Virus record (IMG/VR): IMGVR_UViG_3300032084_001015
Span: 1 to 22,137 of that record
DNA: 22,137 nucleotides
Source of the DNA: a virus
Strand: one strand, 5' to 3'
Part shown: positions 14,072-21,363 of the stretch, one piece after another
Position numbering within the stretch: position 1 is the stretch's first letter
How the letters are laid out: each line of letters opens with the position of its first letter
Position numbers and translations under genes: made by a program
The notes under the pieces: model-generated
The model's database searches: none
What the model was told of the DNA's origin: nothing
What the model saw: only the letters and a program-made list of their open reading frames with translations

Positions 14072-15125
14072 CACCAAAAACGTCGATCCAATGTCTCAGC
14101 CTCTTTTTCTTGGCAAAGACCTTGGAGTGCAAAGGTACGACATTTTAAAGTATCCTGTTTTTAAAAAACTAACAAAAAAACAGAAAGAAAACTTCTGGTC
14201 TCCCGAAGAAATCGAACTGAAAAAAGACAGGGCTGATTTTGCCACATTGACAGACAACGAAAAGTTCATTTTTACTTCAAATTTAAAGTACCAAACTATG
14301 CTTGATAGTGTAATTTGTCGTGGAGTTCCCACCCTTTTGGACTACGTTACCAATTCCGAGCTTGAAGCATGTCTGATTACATGGATGTTTTTCGAGCAAA
14401 TTCACAGCGAAAGCTATAGCTATATTATTCAAAACGTATACGCTGACAGCAGCGAAGTGTTTGGCGGTATCTACGAAGATAAAGAAATTATGAAAAGAGC
14501 TAATTCAGCAATAGAAGATTACAATAATCTTATGGGTATGGCATCTGGGAGTAGTAAGGTTGCTGACATTAAAAAGCAGATATATATGACTATTGTAAGC
14601 ATCAACATATTAGAGGCTATTAGATTTTATGTTAGTTTTATATGCTCTTTTGCCTTTGCCGAAAACAAAAAGATGGTAGGCAATGCGGACATTATCAAGC
14701 TAATCAAAAGGGACGAAGCCCTACATCTCACAAATACGCAAGAGATATTGAAGATATTGCACTCCGAGGAATCAGAGGGTTTCGTAAAAACCGCAGAGCA
14801 ATGCCAAGAAAAGGCAATTAAAATGTTTGAAAGTGCCGCAAAAGAAGAAAAGGAGTGGGCGACTTATCTATTTAAAAATGGTTCAATTATAGGTTTAAAT
14901 GAGCAAGTATTGCATCAATACATCGACTGGTTGTGTATGAGTAGAAGGAAGTCAATAGGACTGCCTTATGAAAGTGTTGGGAAAAACCCAATAGCTGGAT
15001 GGACTCAAGCGTGGATGAGTAGCGAAAGTGTGCAAGTTGCCCCGCAGGAACATGAAATAACCAGCTATAAAATTGGAGCCAGTAAAAATGATATGGAAGA
15101 TATGGATTTTGGCGGTATATTATAA
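14055..15125 (+). CDS. nrdB: Class Ia ribonucleoside-diphosphate reductase, small (beta) subunit
   Basis: 356 residues, GGAG (14044-14047) before ATG inside the previous gene. It houses the diiron-tyrosyl radical cofactor that starts catalysis in NrdA. All ligands are in place: D84 (NLKYQTMLDS, same number as E. coli), E114 and H117 in FEQIHSESY, E187 in ILEAIRF, and E221 and H224 in RDEALHL. The radical tyrosine is Y121. W48 in FWSPEE is the usual radical-path tryptophan. F191 and F195 line the site. The acidic tail ending MDFGGIL should dock to NrdA. No sign of the Tyr-less class Ic form. Confidence 0.97.
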   Translation: MKTIFNTKNVDPMSQPLFLGKDLGVQRYDILKYPVFKKLTKKQKENFWSPEEIELKKDRADFATLTDNEKFIFTSNLKYQTMLDSVICRGVPTLLDYVTNSELEACLITWMFFEQIHSESYSYIIQNVYADSSEVFGGIYEDKEIMKRANSAIEDYNNLMGMASGSSKVADIKKQIYMTIVSINILEAIRFYVSFICSFAFAENKKMVGNADIIKLIKRDEALHLTNTQEILKILHSEESEGFVKTAEQCQEKAIKMFESAAKEEKEWATYLFKNGSIIGLNEQVLHQYIDWLCMSRRKSIGLPYESVGKNPIAGWTQAWMSSESVQVAPQEHEITSYKIGASKNDMEDMDFGGIL

Positions 15126-15186
15126 GGATCGTGATAGGAAGGGTAAATATTAGGACTTTCTTCCCCTTATTTATTCGAGGTCTGAC

Positions 15187-16041
15187 GTGTTTAGATTTTT
15201 ACTGTTTTTCGTTTTTTGTTCACTGTTCACTTGCAATTTACATGCTCAAAAGATAAAATACTGGTTGGAACCCAACGGTCATATGGCTGAAATATCTTCT
15301 GAAGAGACTCACCGCAGGATCGACGAGGCTTTAGCAGAGATAGAGCAGATATGTGACATAGAGTTTATAAGAGTTTATGAATTTCGTAAAGCAAGGGTTA
15401 GATACTTTTTTAGACCTCAAGACCAAATACCTTACGGGGCTTTGGGTTTAGCTTACAAAAGTAAACGATACATCTTGATGAACAGCACTAGAAAGATTGG
15501 CCTTACACAAGAAATTGGAGAAAGAAGAGTTCAAACAGTAGCACAACATGAAATGCTTCACATGCTTAACTGGAAACATCGAACAGATGATGTGTTGGGT
15601 CAAGACGAATTATCTATCATGGACCCCTATCGTTTAGCGAAGTATTTCAACAGACTTGATGTTTATTATTTACAAAGAAAGTTTGGTAAGTACAAAGACA
15701 AAGTAAACAATGAGACTGGTGCTAAGGGCAGAAAGAACAGGGATGGTATTCCAGACAAGACTTTCGTTCCTGCAACACTAGCTAAATGGGGCAGGCAGCA
15801 CAGAGAAGATGTTGTTGAAGGTAAAATCCTTCACGAAGAAAGAGATAGATTAATAGCAGAAAGAGACGCTTTGACTGACCCTGTTGCAAGGGGGCAAAAG
15901 CAGGCAGAAGTTTTGGAGAACCTCGACAGAATTCTAGCACATAATATTAAGCAAGTTGCCTCTGGTGCTAGGTGGCACGCGATTAATTTTTACTGGGCAG
16001 GAACTTACGGTTACCGTTTTAATTATTATCAACCTGAGTAA
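15187..16041 (+). CDS. Secreted metzincin-type zinc metalloprotease
   Basis: 284 residues starting with GTG, supported by GAGG (15177-15180) 6 nt upstream. Residues 1-20 are a Sec signal peptide (MFRFLLFFVF..., cleavage near HAQK). The zinc motif is H121-E122-x2-H125-x5-H131 (QHEMLHMLNWKH), with Asn where metzincins usually have Gly. The Met-turn SIMDP follows at M145, 14 residues after the last ligand. The N-terminal strand region (KIKYWLEPNGHM, ETHRRIDEALAEIEQI) resembles matrixins, which begin with a similar strand-helix pair, and no propeptide cysteine switch is seen. About 120 further residues form a charged helical tail of unknown role. It should degrade proteins outside the cytoplasm. 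It follows nrdB by 61 nt. Confidence 0.82.
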   Translation: MFRFLLFFVFCSLFTCNLHAQKIKYWLEPNGHMAEISSEETHRRIDEALAEIEQICDIEFIRVYEFRKARVRYFFRPQDQIPYGALGLAYKSKRYILMNSTRKIGLTQEIGERRVQTVAQHEMLHMLNWKHRTDDVLGQDELSIMDPYRLAKYFNRLDVYYLQRKFGKYKDKVNNETGAKGRKNRDGIPDKTFVPATLAKWGRQHREDVVEGKILHEERDRLIAERDALTDPVARGQKQAEVLENLDRILAHNIKQVASGARWHAINFYWAGTYGYRFNYYQPE

Positions 16042-16058
16042 TAAAGGAAAATATAGTT

Positions 16059-16706
16059 GTGGAAAAGATACTTTATGTGGACTTGGATGGGGTTTTGGTT
16101 AACTTTATCGACGGTTGGATGGATCATCATTCTATTGAATCCAGAAAACCAGTAACAAAGTGGAACTTCGGAGAAGATTATGGGTTGAATAGAAAAGATT
16201 TCTACAAGTCTATTATTTCATTGCCGATAAGTTTCTGGAGCAACTTGAATCCAACGCCTTGGGCTTTTGAATTAATTGACCGTTTAACCGAAGGTATTGG
16301 TTTTTTTAAGTGTGATAAAATTATGTTTTTGTCCCACTCTGTATCAGAGGAATGTCGGATCGGCAAGCAGTTGTGGGCGAACAAACACTTCCCAAAGTTT
16401 GGCGATTCTTTAATTACCGTTCCTGACAGCAAATTGAAAGCTAAGTTTGCCAACGAGAACTGCACTCTGATTGATGACAAGCCTCAAAACTGTGAAGAGT
16501 TTGTTAAAGCTGGAGGAAGTTCTTACTTGTTTGCTAGACCTTGGAATCGAGGTATGCCTTGCGAAAAGGATTCAGTAATTTTCTTTTCTTTTAGTGAAGC
16601 TCTAATGGGCGAGACTGTGACTTGGGAAGCTGTTCTAGAGCCTGTAAAAATTAGAAAACAAACTAGTTTAATCGAAGCTATAATTAAGGGGGAAATCAAT
16701 GACTAG
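16059..16706 (+). CDS. HAD-superfamily 5'(3')-deoxyribonucleotidase-like phosphatase
   Basis: 215 residues starting with GTG behind AAAGGA. HAD motifs: I, YVDLDGVLVNF, with nucleophile D8 and acid/base D10; II, S92 in FLSHS; III, a lysine at 125-129 in DSKLKAKF; IV, D139-D140 in LIDDKPQN. The segment between motifs I and II (KWNFGEDYG, ISLPISFWSNLNP, AFELIDRL) fits the cap of NT5C-type nucleotidases, which remove phosphate from dNMPs. Relatives in phages are often annotated this way. Being next to nrdA/nrdB it may adjust nucleotide pools, for instance by depleting one host nucleotide. Substrate is not shown by the sequence. Confidence 0.78.
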   Translation: MEKILYVDLDGVLVNFIDGWMDHHSIESRKPVTKWNFGEDYGLNRKDFYKSIISLPISFWSNLNPTPWAFELIDRLTEGIGFFKCDKIMFLSHSVSEECRIGKQLWANKHFPKFGDSLITVPDSKLKAKFANENCTLIDDKPQNCEEFVKAGGSSYLFARPWNRGMPCEKDSVIFFSFSEALMGETVTWEAVLEPVKIRKQTSLIEAIIKGEIND

Positions 16707-16935
16707 TTTTTGGGGTGGACGCAAAAAGTCTCCAAATGAAGAACCTGTGTCTACAGGCTTCGTTGATAACTTTGTAGATGACATTCTAAAGCGTTACGGA
16801 ATCACAGAGAAAGCCGTCAAAGGCGTGACCGAGATTATTGACAGTGTTGTAAAGAATGTCTCAGTCAAAGAAATAGGAGACGAAACATTTATTACGATTC
16901 ACATTAAAGATATACATTTTAAATTTAAGAAATAG
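16699..16935 (+). CDS. Small orphan protein
   Basis: 78 residues, AAGGGGG upstream of ATG, overlapping the nucleotidase gene by 8 nt. A polar start (SFWGGRKKSPNEEP) is followed by a helix (VDNFVDDILKRYGI) and beta-rich end (KEIGDETFITIHIKDIHFKFKK). Soluble. Not recognised. Four bases separate it from the next gene. Confidence 0.5.
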   Translation: MTSFWGGRKKSPNEEPVSTGFVDNFVDDILKRYGITEKAVKGVTEIIDSVVKNVSVKEIGDETFITIHIKDIHFKFKK

Positions 16936-16939
16936 AATT

Positions 16940-18184
16940 ATGTTTAACGATATTAACAGTAGAGTTTTTTACGCCTGTATGGGCGTTATATTTAAGGGTA
17001 GAAATATTAACTTTGATACCGACTCCCCAACCGATGGAGATTTTTTGACGGGAGTTCAAAACATTGGACTAGACGGAGACTTGCCGTCTGTGTCGCTTGC
17101 TGACGTTGGTAGATTTCAAAGAAAGTTTCACTACTATTCCCCACAATCTTTTTCTGTTACCATAGATAGGATTATTGATCAAAACAGTAATTTCTTTTAT
17201 CACGTTCTTGACACAGATTATATAACGTATGAATCTTCTCACATTCTAGCACCTCACAACATAGGAATGACTGGAACATCAGACAGTAACGATAAATCTT
17301 TAAGAAATTACGACATAACAATCTTGGTTGGGCCAGATCAGTTTAGTAGCTTTGGTTCTGGCTCAGGAGGCGATGCCGATAAGGTTTTGGCGGCAACTCT
17401 AAAGCAATGCTTGGTAACATCTATTAACTATTCAATATCAGCAGATAGAATAACAGAGTCGATAACGCTTACCTCTAAAGAGCTAGAATTTAGCGACTCA
17501 GCTTACACAATGTCAGATTTTGTGGGAGACCCATCAATACTGCCTCAAAGTGCCAATATACTAAAAAGGGAAGACTTTGACTTCTTGAATAGCTCTAGGG
17601 ATTCCGTACTCCCATATGAAGTTGAGCAAATGTTTAGTGCGAAAAATAGTGCAGGGCAAGAGTCCAATGAAAGAGATCAAAGAGTACTAGGTTTGCAATC
17701 TATAGACATTCAAGCGACTATTGACTATTCGACTTTGTACGATAGTGACTTTGATTACAAGGCTGGCCCCGCAAATGATTCATACGATAAATATAGGAAT
17801 ATATGGACTAGCGTTGTTCTGCCCGTACAGGTAACTTGTTCATTCACGGGTAATGCTAGACAGCTTTATCCGTTTTCAATATTAAATAATGATATAAGAT
17901 TTTCCCAAGCTGAGGGAGACGGAGTAAGAGTTGCCACAGATTGGAATAAAGTTGATAGAGAAATTAAACTTGTCGCCAAAAAGTTTCCATCACCCCCAAG
18001 TATTCAATACTTTACTTGGGACTTGGGCAAAAGCAACTACCTGACTGCAATATCGCAATCAGGGGGCGATACAGACGGAGGCTTGGTAGAATACACTTTG
18101 TCTTATCAAAATGATGCTAGTGATTTCGTGCCAGTCAAGGATACCCAAGTAAGGAGCTTCGATAAACCAACATCACCATTATAA
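16940..18184 (+). CDS. Probable virion (tail or baseplate-type) structural protein
   Basis: 414 residues; the ribosome site is weak (AAGAAATAG), suggesting coupling to the gene 4 nt upstream. The protein is beta-rich with many Ser, Asp and Asn and no catalytic motif. It opens with RVFYACMGVIFKGR, then GVQNIGLDGDLPSVSLADVGRFQRKFHYYSPQSFSVTIDR. I recall a GVQ-x-(I/V)G-x-(D/N) ... DIGRFQ pattern in structural proteins of large aquatic phages, and a glycine/serine loop (SFGSGSGGDADK) is consistent with an exposed turn. The specific role (tube, baseplate or fibre) cannot be set from sequence alone. Confidence 0.55.
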   Translation: MFNDINSRVFYACMGVIFKGRNINFDTDSPTDGDFLTGVQNIGLDGDLPSVSLADVGRFQRKFHYYSPQSFSVTIDRIIDQNSNFFYHVLDTDYITYESSHILAPHNIGMTGTSDSNDKSLRNYDITILVGPDQFSSFGSGSGGDADKVLAATLKQCLVTSINYSISADRITESITLTSKELEFSDSAYTMSDFVGDPSILPQSANILKREDFDFLNSSRDSVLPYEVEQMFSAKNSAGQESNERDQRVLGLQSIDIQATIDYSTLYDSDFDYKAGPANDSYDKYRNIWTSVVLPVQVTCSFTGNARQLYPFSILNNDIRFSQAEGDGVRVATDWNKVDREIKLVAKKFPSPPSIQYFTWDLGKSNYLTAISQSGGDTDGGLVEYTLSYQNDASDFVPVKDTQVRSFDKPTSPL

Positions 18185-18196
18185 CGGAGACTGAAA

Positions 18197-18877
18197 TTGT
18201 CTAAACGAAAAAATAAACAACGTAAACAAAACATTAGACCACAGAGGAAAAAACTACAACCCAAAAGCGAAAACCAGTCAGAATATATCGAGTCAATGAT
18301 AGAATGTGATGTTACGTTTTGCTCTGGGCCAGCAGGTTCAGGTAAAACAGCTTGTTCCGTTGGACTTGCCTGTGACTGGTTGTTAAATAAAAAAATAAAC
18401 AATATTGTAGTCGCTAGACCAGCAATTGAAGCAGGTAGAGGATTGGGTCATCTTCCGGGTGGACTGAATGAAAAAGTTCACCCTTATATGATTCCAGTCC
18501 TAGAAGAAATGAAGAAATACTTAGGTTTAGACACATACAACTCAATGAGAGCAACAAAAACTATTGAGATATGCCCATTAGAATTTATGCGAGGTCGCAC
18601 ATTTGATGACGCTTTTACCATTCTTGATGAAGCACAAAACGCTACCTACGAACAAATTATTATGTTTATAACACGACTAGGTATGCACTCTACAGCGGTT
18701 ATTAATGGTGACCCTGATCAAACAGACCTTAAAAGAAATGAAGCTGGAGCGTTTGATCGCCTGATGGACGAACTAGATGATTTAGAAGGTGTGGGAATCT
18801 GCGAGCTTGAGGCTTGCGATATTGTTAGAAACCCTATCATCGGAAGAATCATGGCTAGAACTGGTGGAAGAGCATAG
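18197..18877 (+). CDS. phoH: PhoH-like ATPase
   Basis: 226 residues starting with TTG behind GGAG (18186-18189), 7 nt away. After a basic tail of about 25 residues comes a P-loop domain: Walker A GPAGSGKT (44-51), IVVARPAIEAGRGLGHLPGGLNEKVHPY (70-97, the PhoH-specific block), Walker B TILDEAQN (141-148), and GDPDQTDL (171-178). This is the usual length of phage PhoH proteins, which lack the N-terminal PIN or KH domains of cellular forms. PhoH-like proteins are ATP-binding and probably act on RNA as helicase-type enzymes; their job in phages is not settled. A terminator follows at once, ending this transcription unit. Confidence 0.93.
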   Translation: MSKRKNKQRKQNIRPQRKKLQPKSENQSEYIESMIECDVTFCSGPAGSGKTACSVGLACDWLLNKKINNIVVARPAIEAGRGLGHLPGGLNEKVHPYMIPVLEEMKKYLGLDTYNSMRATKTIEICPLEFMRGRTFDDAFTILDEAQNATYEQIIMFITRLGMHSTAVINGDPDQTDLKRNEAGAFDRLMDELDDLEGVGICELEACDIVRNPIIGRIMARTGGRA

Positions 18878-18884
18878 TAATAAA

Positions 18885-18925
18885 AGGGTGGTTTTCTTAT
18901 AAATTGTGGAAAGCCGCCCTGTTTT
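18885..18925 (+). terminator. Terminator after phoH, with an alternative hairpin
   Basis: A 12-bp stem with two G-U pairs (18885-18896 with 18909-18920) closes a 12-nt loop and is followed by GTTTT. A second possible hairpin, TTGTGG (18904-18909) with CCACAA (18927-18932), uses the loop and base of the first and excludes it in part. Confidence 0.7.
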
Positions 18926-18979
18926 CCCACAAATTGATAATTTTAAAAATTTGATAAACGCTCTAAAGTAAATTTTATT

Positions 18980-19008
18980 GTGCGTTATCCTTTCGTCTTG
19001 ACTATAAT
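18980..19008 (+). promoter_or_regulatory. Promoter candidate for the FmdB-recA gene chain, KTGCKY-17-TATAAT type
   Basis: GTGCGT (18980-18985), 17-nt spacer, TATAAT (19003-19008), 45 nt before the ATG at 19048 and downstream of the phoH terminator. It matches the layout at 4262 and 11128. Confidence 0.55.
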
Positions 19009-19047
19009 AAGATAATTAACTTAACGTACAATAGAAATGGAGTTAAA

Positions 19048-19386
19048 ATGCCACTTTATGATTTTGAATGTGAGCCTTGTGCTTTTTACACGGAGATAAG
19101 GCAGGGTATTAACGACCCCGCAATACTAGAATGTCCCCACTGCAATAAGCCCACACTTAAAAAAGTTTTTATTACAGCACCATACATAGCTGTTAGAGGC
19201 GAGCCAGAAACAGTAAAACATCTAGCTGAAAGAAACACGCAAAACATGGGAACGTATGAACTTCAAAGCAAAATGAAAGAAGATAAAATCGAGGAAAGAA
19301 ATGCAAAAAGAGAAAAGGTTAAGCTAAACAATAAAATAAATAGTATGACACCTCAAGAAAAAATAAAGTGGATTGAAAATGGATAA
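19048..19386 (+). CDS. FmdB-type zinc-ribbon protein
   Basis: 112 residues, GGAG before ATG. The first 45 residues match the FmdB regulatory zinc ribbon: MPLYDFEC (C8), C11, then CPHC (C29, C32), followed by TLKKVFI. In the family the usual glycine after the second cysteine is replaced here by Ala (CEPCAF). The other 65 residues are a charged helix (KMKEDKIEERNAKREKVKLNNKI). FmdB domains are assumed to regulate transcription but are poorly studied; many phages carry one. It is first in a promoter-led chain running to recA. Confidence 0.75.
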   Translation: MPLYDFECEPCAFYTEIRQGINDPAILECPHCNKPTLKKVFITAPYIAVRGEPETVKHLAERNTQNMGTYELQSKMKEDKIEERNAKREKVKLNNKINSMTPQEKIKWIENG

Positions 19387-19606
19387 TAAGACTAATTGCA
19401 GAAACCACCCACATCACGCTACTATAACTTTCAAAGTAGATATAAGAAAAATAAACGAAGATGGAACTTTAGACTATATGCCTATGGGCAATAAATTACT
19501 TAGAAAGTACGGGATGTCGGAAAAAGCCCAGTTATTGATTAGTGGAGTTGATGAAGCTGACTGCATAAACAAAGTAAAAGAAAGGTTAGATAGATTAAAT
19601 GGATAA
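19379..19606 (+). CDS. Small orphan protein
   Basis: 75 residues from ATG 19379, which overlaps the FmdB gene by 8 nt; a TTG two codons earlier (19373) is possible. It begins with a His/Cys-containing stretch (NCRNHPHHATITFKVDIRKI), then a short beta-hairpin and helix (KNK-like ...VKERLDRLNG). No family recognised. The ribosome site is weak, so translation is probably coupled. Confidence 0.5.
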   Translation: MDNKTNCRNHPHHATITFKVDIRKINEDGTLDYMPMGNKLLRKYGMSEKAQLLISGVDEADCINKVKERLDRLNG

Positions 19607-20015
19607 AAACACTTTTGATGGTCACGAATATCAAAGACAAAACAAGCAGATGTACGCTCACTATATTGAGCTTGACAGCAAAAATAAATCTGCTTCTTGG
19701 GATGTTATTTTTTCAATAAATGACTACTCAATGAAATCAATACTAAAAAAGACTTCAAGGTCAACTTTCGCTATTAGCTCTTGGTTAAAGGATGACGAGG
19801 GCAATAAAGGTAGCGAAAAATACTGGGTTCTTTTTGGGCCTTCTGGCTTGGTAGACCCTTTTAATATGAGTCCCAGTGCAAGAGATCAAAGGCTAAAAAC
19901 CTTAAAATTTAGAAAGGTTGATGAAAGCACTTTCAATAATTTTTCTAAATACCTTGAAACCAAAAATACTTTATATTTCACTAAAGCAAGAAGAACAGCA
20001 ATGGAGTCAGCATGA
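19599..20015 (+). CDS. Orphan alpha/beta protein
   Basis: 138 residues, overlapping the preceding gene by 8 nt and the next by 4 nt (ATGA). Contains SWDVIFSINDYSMKSILKK, TFAISSWLKDDEG and KYWVLFGPSGLVDPFNM, suggesting a small beta-sheet with flanking helices. No catalytic signature or membrane segment. Not recognised. Confidence 0.5.
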   Translation: MDKNTFDGHEYQRQNKQMYAHYIELDSKNKSASWDVIFSINDYSMKSILKKTSRSTFAISSWLKDDEGNKGSEKYWVLFGPSGLVDPFNMSPSARDQRLKTLKFRKVDESTFNNFSKYLETKNTLYFTKARRTAMESA

Positions 20016-20407
20016 AAAACAAGAAACTGAAAAAAATTAAAAAAGGGCCACTGTCTAATTCTGAAAAGTCAGATATCTTAAACCGCATAAGTAAACAGGA
20101 AGATGTTTCGACCATCGCAACACAGCTAAATCGTTCACCGGACATTATTAAAAGGTTTGTTGACGAGAACTCTGTAGCCAAAGATAAGTTTACCGCGACC
20201 ACAACAGATGAGGCAGACACAGAAGAAACTCCTAGCAGAACTAGGACTTCTGAATTATTTGCTAGGAACGAAAAATACGGAGTGACTGTAATGACCGCAC
20301 AGGCATCTGAGGCGGGTGACGACAGCAGAAAACAAAGAGTTAAGGCTGCTAGTACTCATAGGTATAGTGACTGCACAACTACAATTAGAAAGGCTAAAAA
20401 TGATTGA
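20012..20407 (+). CDS. Putative helix-turn-helix DNA-binding protein
   Basis: 131 residues, GGAG before ATG, which overlaps the previous stop. A basic start (KNKKLKKIKKG) precedes residues 14-52 (LSNSEKSDILNRISKQEDVSTIATQLNRSPDIIKRFVDEN), which fit a homeodomain-like helix-turn-helix of the kind seen in small terminase subunits and resolvases. A flexible Thr/Asp/Glu linker leads to YGVTVMTAQASEAGDD, a pattern I recall in uncharacterised phage proteins. It may bind DNA; whether as a regulator or a packaging factor is open. Confidence 0.55.
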   Translation: MKNKKLKKIKKGPLSNSEKSDILNRISKQEDVSTIATQLNRSPDIIKRFVDENSVAKDKFTATTTDEADTEETPSRTRTSELFARNEKYGVTVMTAQASEAGDDSRKQRVKAASTHRYSDCTTTIRKAKND

Positions 20408-20939
20408 GCCGTTAAGTGCTCCTGATCCGCATTTTAAGGATTATGTAAACAATAAGGTTAACATGTCTTGGAAGGTTACGCTTACAGAAAGTGAAGACCC
20501 CGAAGTTTTCAAAGTTGTTTATGGGGACTATGAAAGACCTGACGCGATGAATCCTTGGCTTAGGTTAAAAGAATACTGTAAAAAACACAACGTTCTTCCT
20601 GCCAAAATTCAATTGCAAATGCTTGGTGCTCAAGAAAAAGTTTTTTTCGAAGATGAAAATGGTCTAGATGGCGTTTGTATTATGAGGGGTGCAGCTAAAG
20701 ACCAGTTGATGGACGGGTCAACTTCCACTCTTTATCAATCATTAACGGTACTTCTAGTAAAGGACGACTGCTCAGGTGTAAAGGTTTCAAAATATCTTTG
20801 GCCTCACAACAGTTTTGAGGCGGGCGAATCTGAAAGAGATTTGTCTGTGGAGAATTTAAAGGACATGATTTTTGCTAACGGATCAGAAAAGTTAAAAAAT
20901 GAAGAATTATCAAAGTATATCAACGGGAGAGCCTTGTAA
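20400..20939 (+). CDS. Orphan phage protein
   Basis: 179 residues from ATG 20400 (AAAGG 7 nt upstream), preferred to an in-frame ATG at 20316 that would lie 92 nt inside the previous gene. Features: MSWKVTLTESEDPEVFKVVYGDYERPDAMNPW, CKKHNVLPAKIQLQMLGAQEKVFFEDENG, then SLTVLLVKDDCSG. The mix looks like a soluble alpha/beta protein. I recognise no family. It overlaps the next gene by 41 nt. Confidence 0.55.
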   Translation: MIEPLSAPDPHFKDYVNNKVNMSWKVTLTESEDPEVFKVVYGDYERPDAMNPWLRLKEYCKKHNVLPAKIQLQMLGAQEKVFFEDENGLDGVCIMRGAAKDQLMDGSTSTLYQSLTVLLVKDDCSGVKVSKYLWPHNSFEAGESERDLSVENLKDMIFANGSEKLKNEELSKYINGRAL

Positions 20940-21363
20940 TGCCGCACAATTTGTAGCGGAGATAGTTTGTATCAGGAAACGCGAAAGAGAGAATAAAGGT
21001 AGTCTAGAATATAAATTCTGGAGTAAATCACACCAAGATCAATACCAAACTCAGATCAAAGTAGCGTGGAAGCTGATAAAAAAATTCAACGAACAGGCAC
21101 TCGTTAGATATATAACTAGCCCCAAAGGTAAAAATATTTACTCTTTGGGGTTTCTTCATAAAAGCGGGAAGTATGTATTGCCTCTTTATTTTGTGCAAGA
21201 TGGGGTCTCTGAGTGCTATGATTTACTAGAGAAAGAGGCTTTGGAAGAAAAGCCAGAAGTTGAATTTCACGATAACAAGGAATTCAAGCCCAGAAAAGGC
21301 AGTTACAAAAAGAATAGATTTTCAAAGATAAGGGAAATAGATGACAACGAAAACAAAGAGTAA
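20899..21363 (+). CDS. Conserved-looking basic phage protein upstream of recA
   Basis: 154 residues. The ATG at 20899 is the only suitable start and gives an unusual 41-nt overlap with the gene before it. The overlap must be real coding, because the conserved-looking start STGEPCNAAQFVAEIVCIRKRE (about residues 8-29) is partly encoded there. The middle (FWSKSHQDQYQTQIKVAWKLIKKFNEQALVRYI) is helical. The C-terminus is Lys/Arg-rich (PRKGSYKKNRFSKIRE). I recall similar TAAQ-x-xAEIIxxRK starts in phage genes beside recombination genes, so a DNA-binding accessory role is possible but unproven. Confidence 0.6.
   Translation: MKNYQSISTGEPCNAAQFVAEIVCIRKRERENKGSLEYKFWSKSHQDQYQTQIKVAWKLIKKFNEQALVRYITSPKGKNIYSLGFLHKSGKYVLPLYFVQDGVSECYDLLEKEALEEKPEVEFHDNKEFKPRKGSYKKNRFSKIREIDDNENKE

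Noticed and set aside
20894-20900. A-rich heptamer that could be a -1 frameshift site joining the genes at 20400 and 20899
   Set aside because: A -1 shift there enters a frame with an immediate TGA. The second gene is in the +1 frame, which a -1 slip cannot reach. Independent initiation is simpler.
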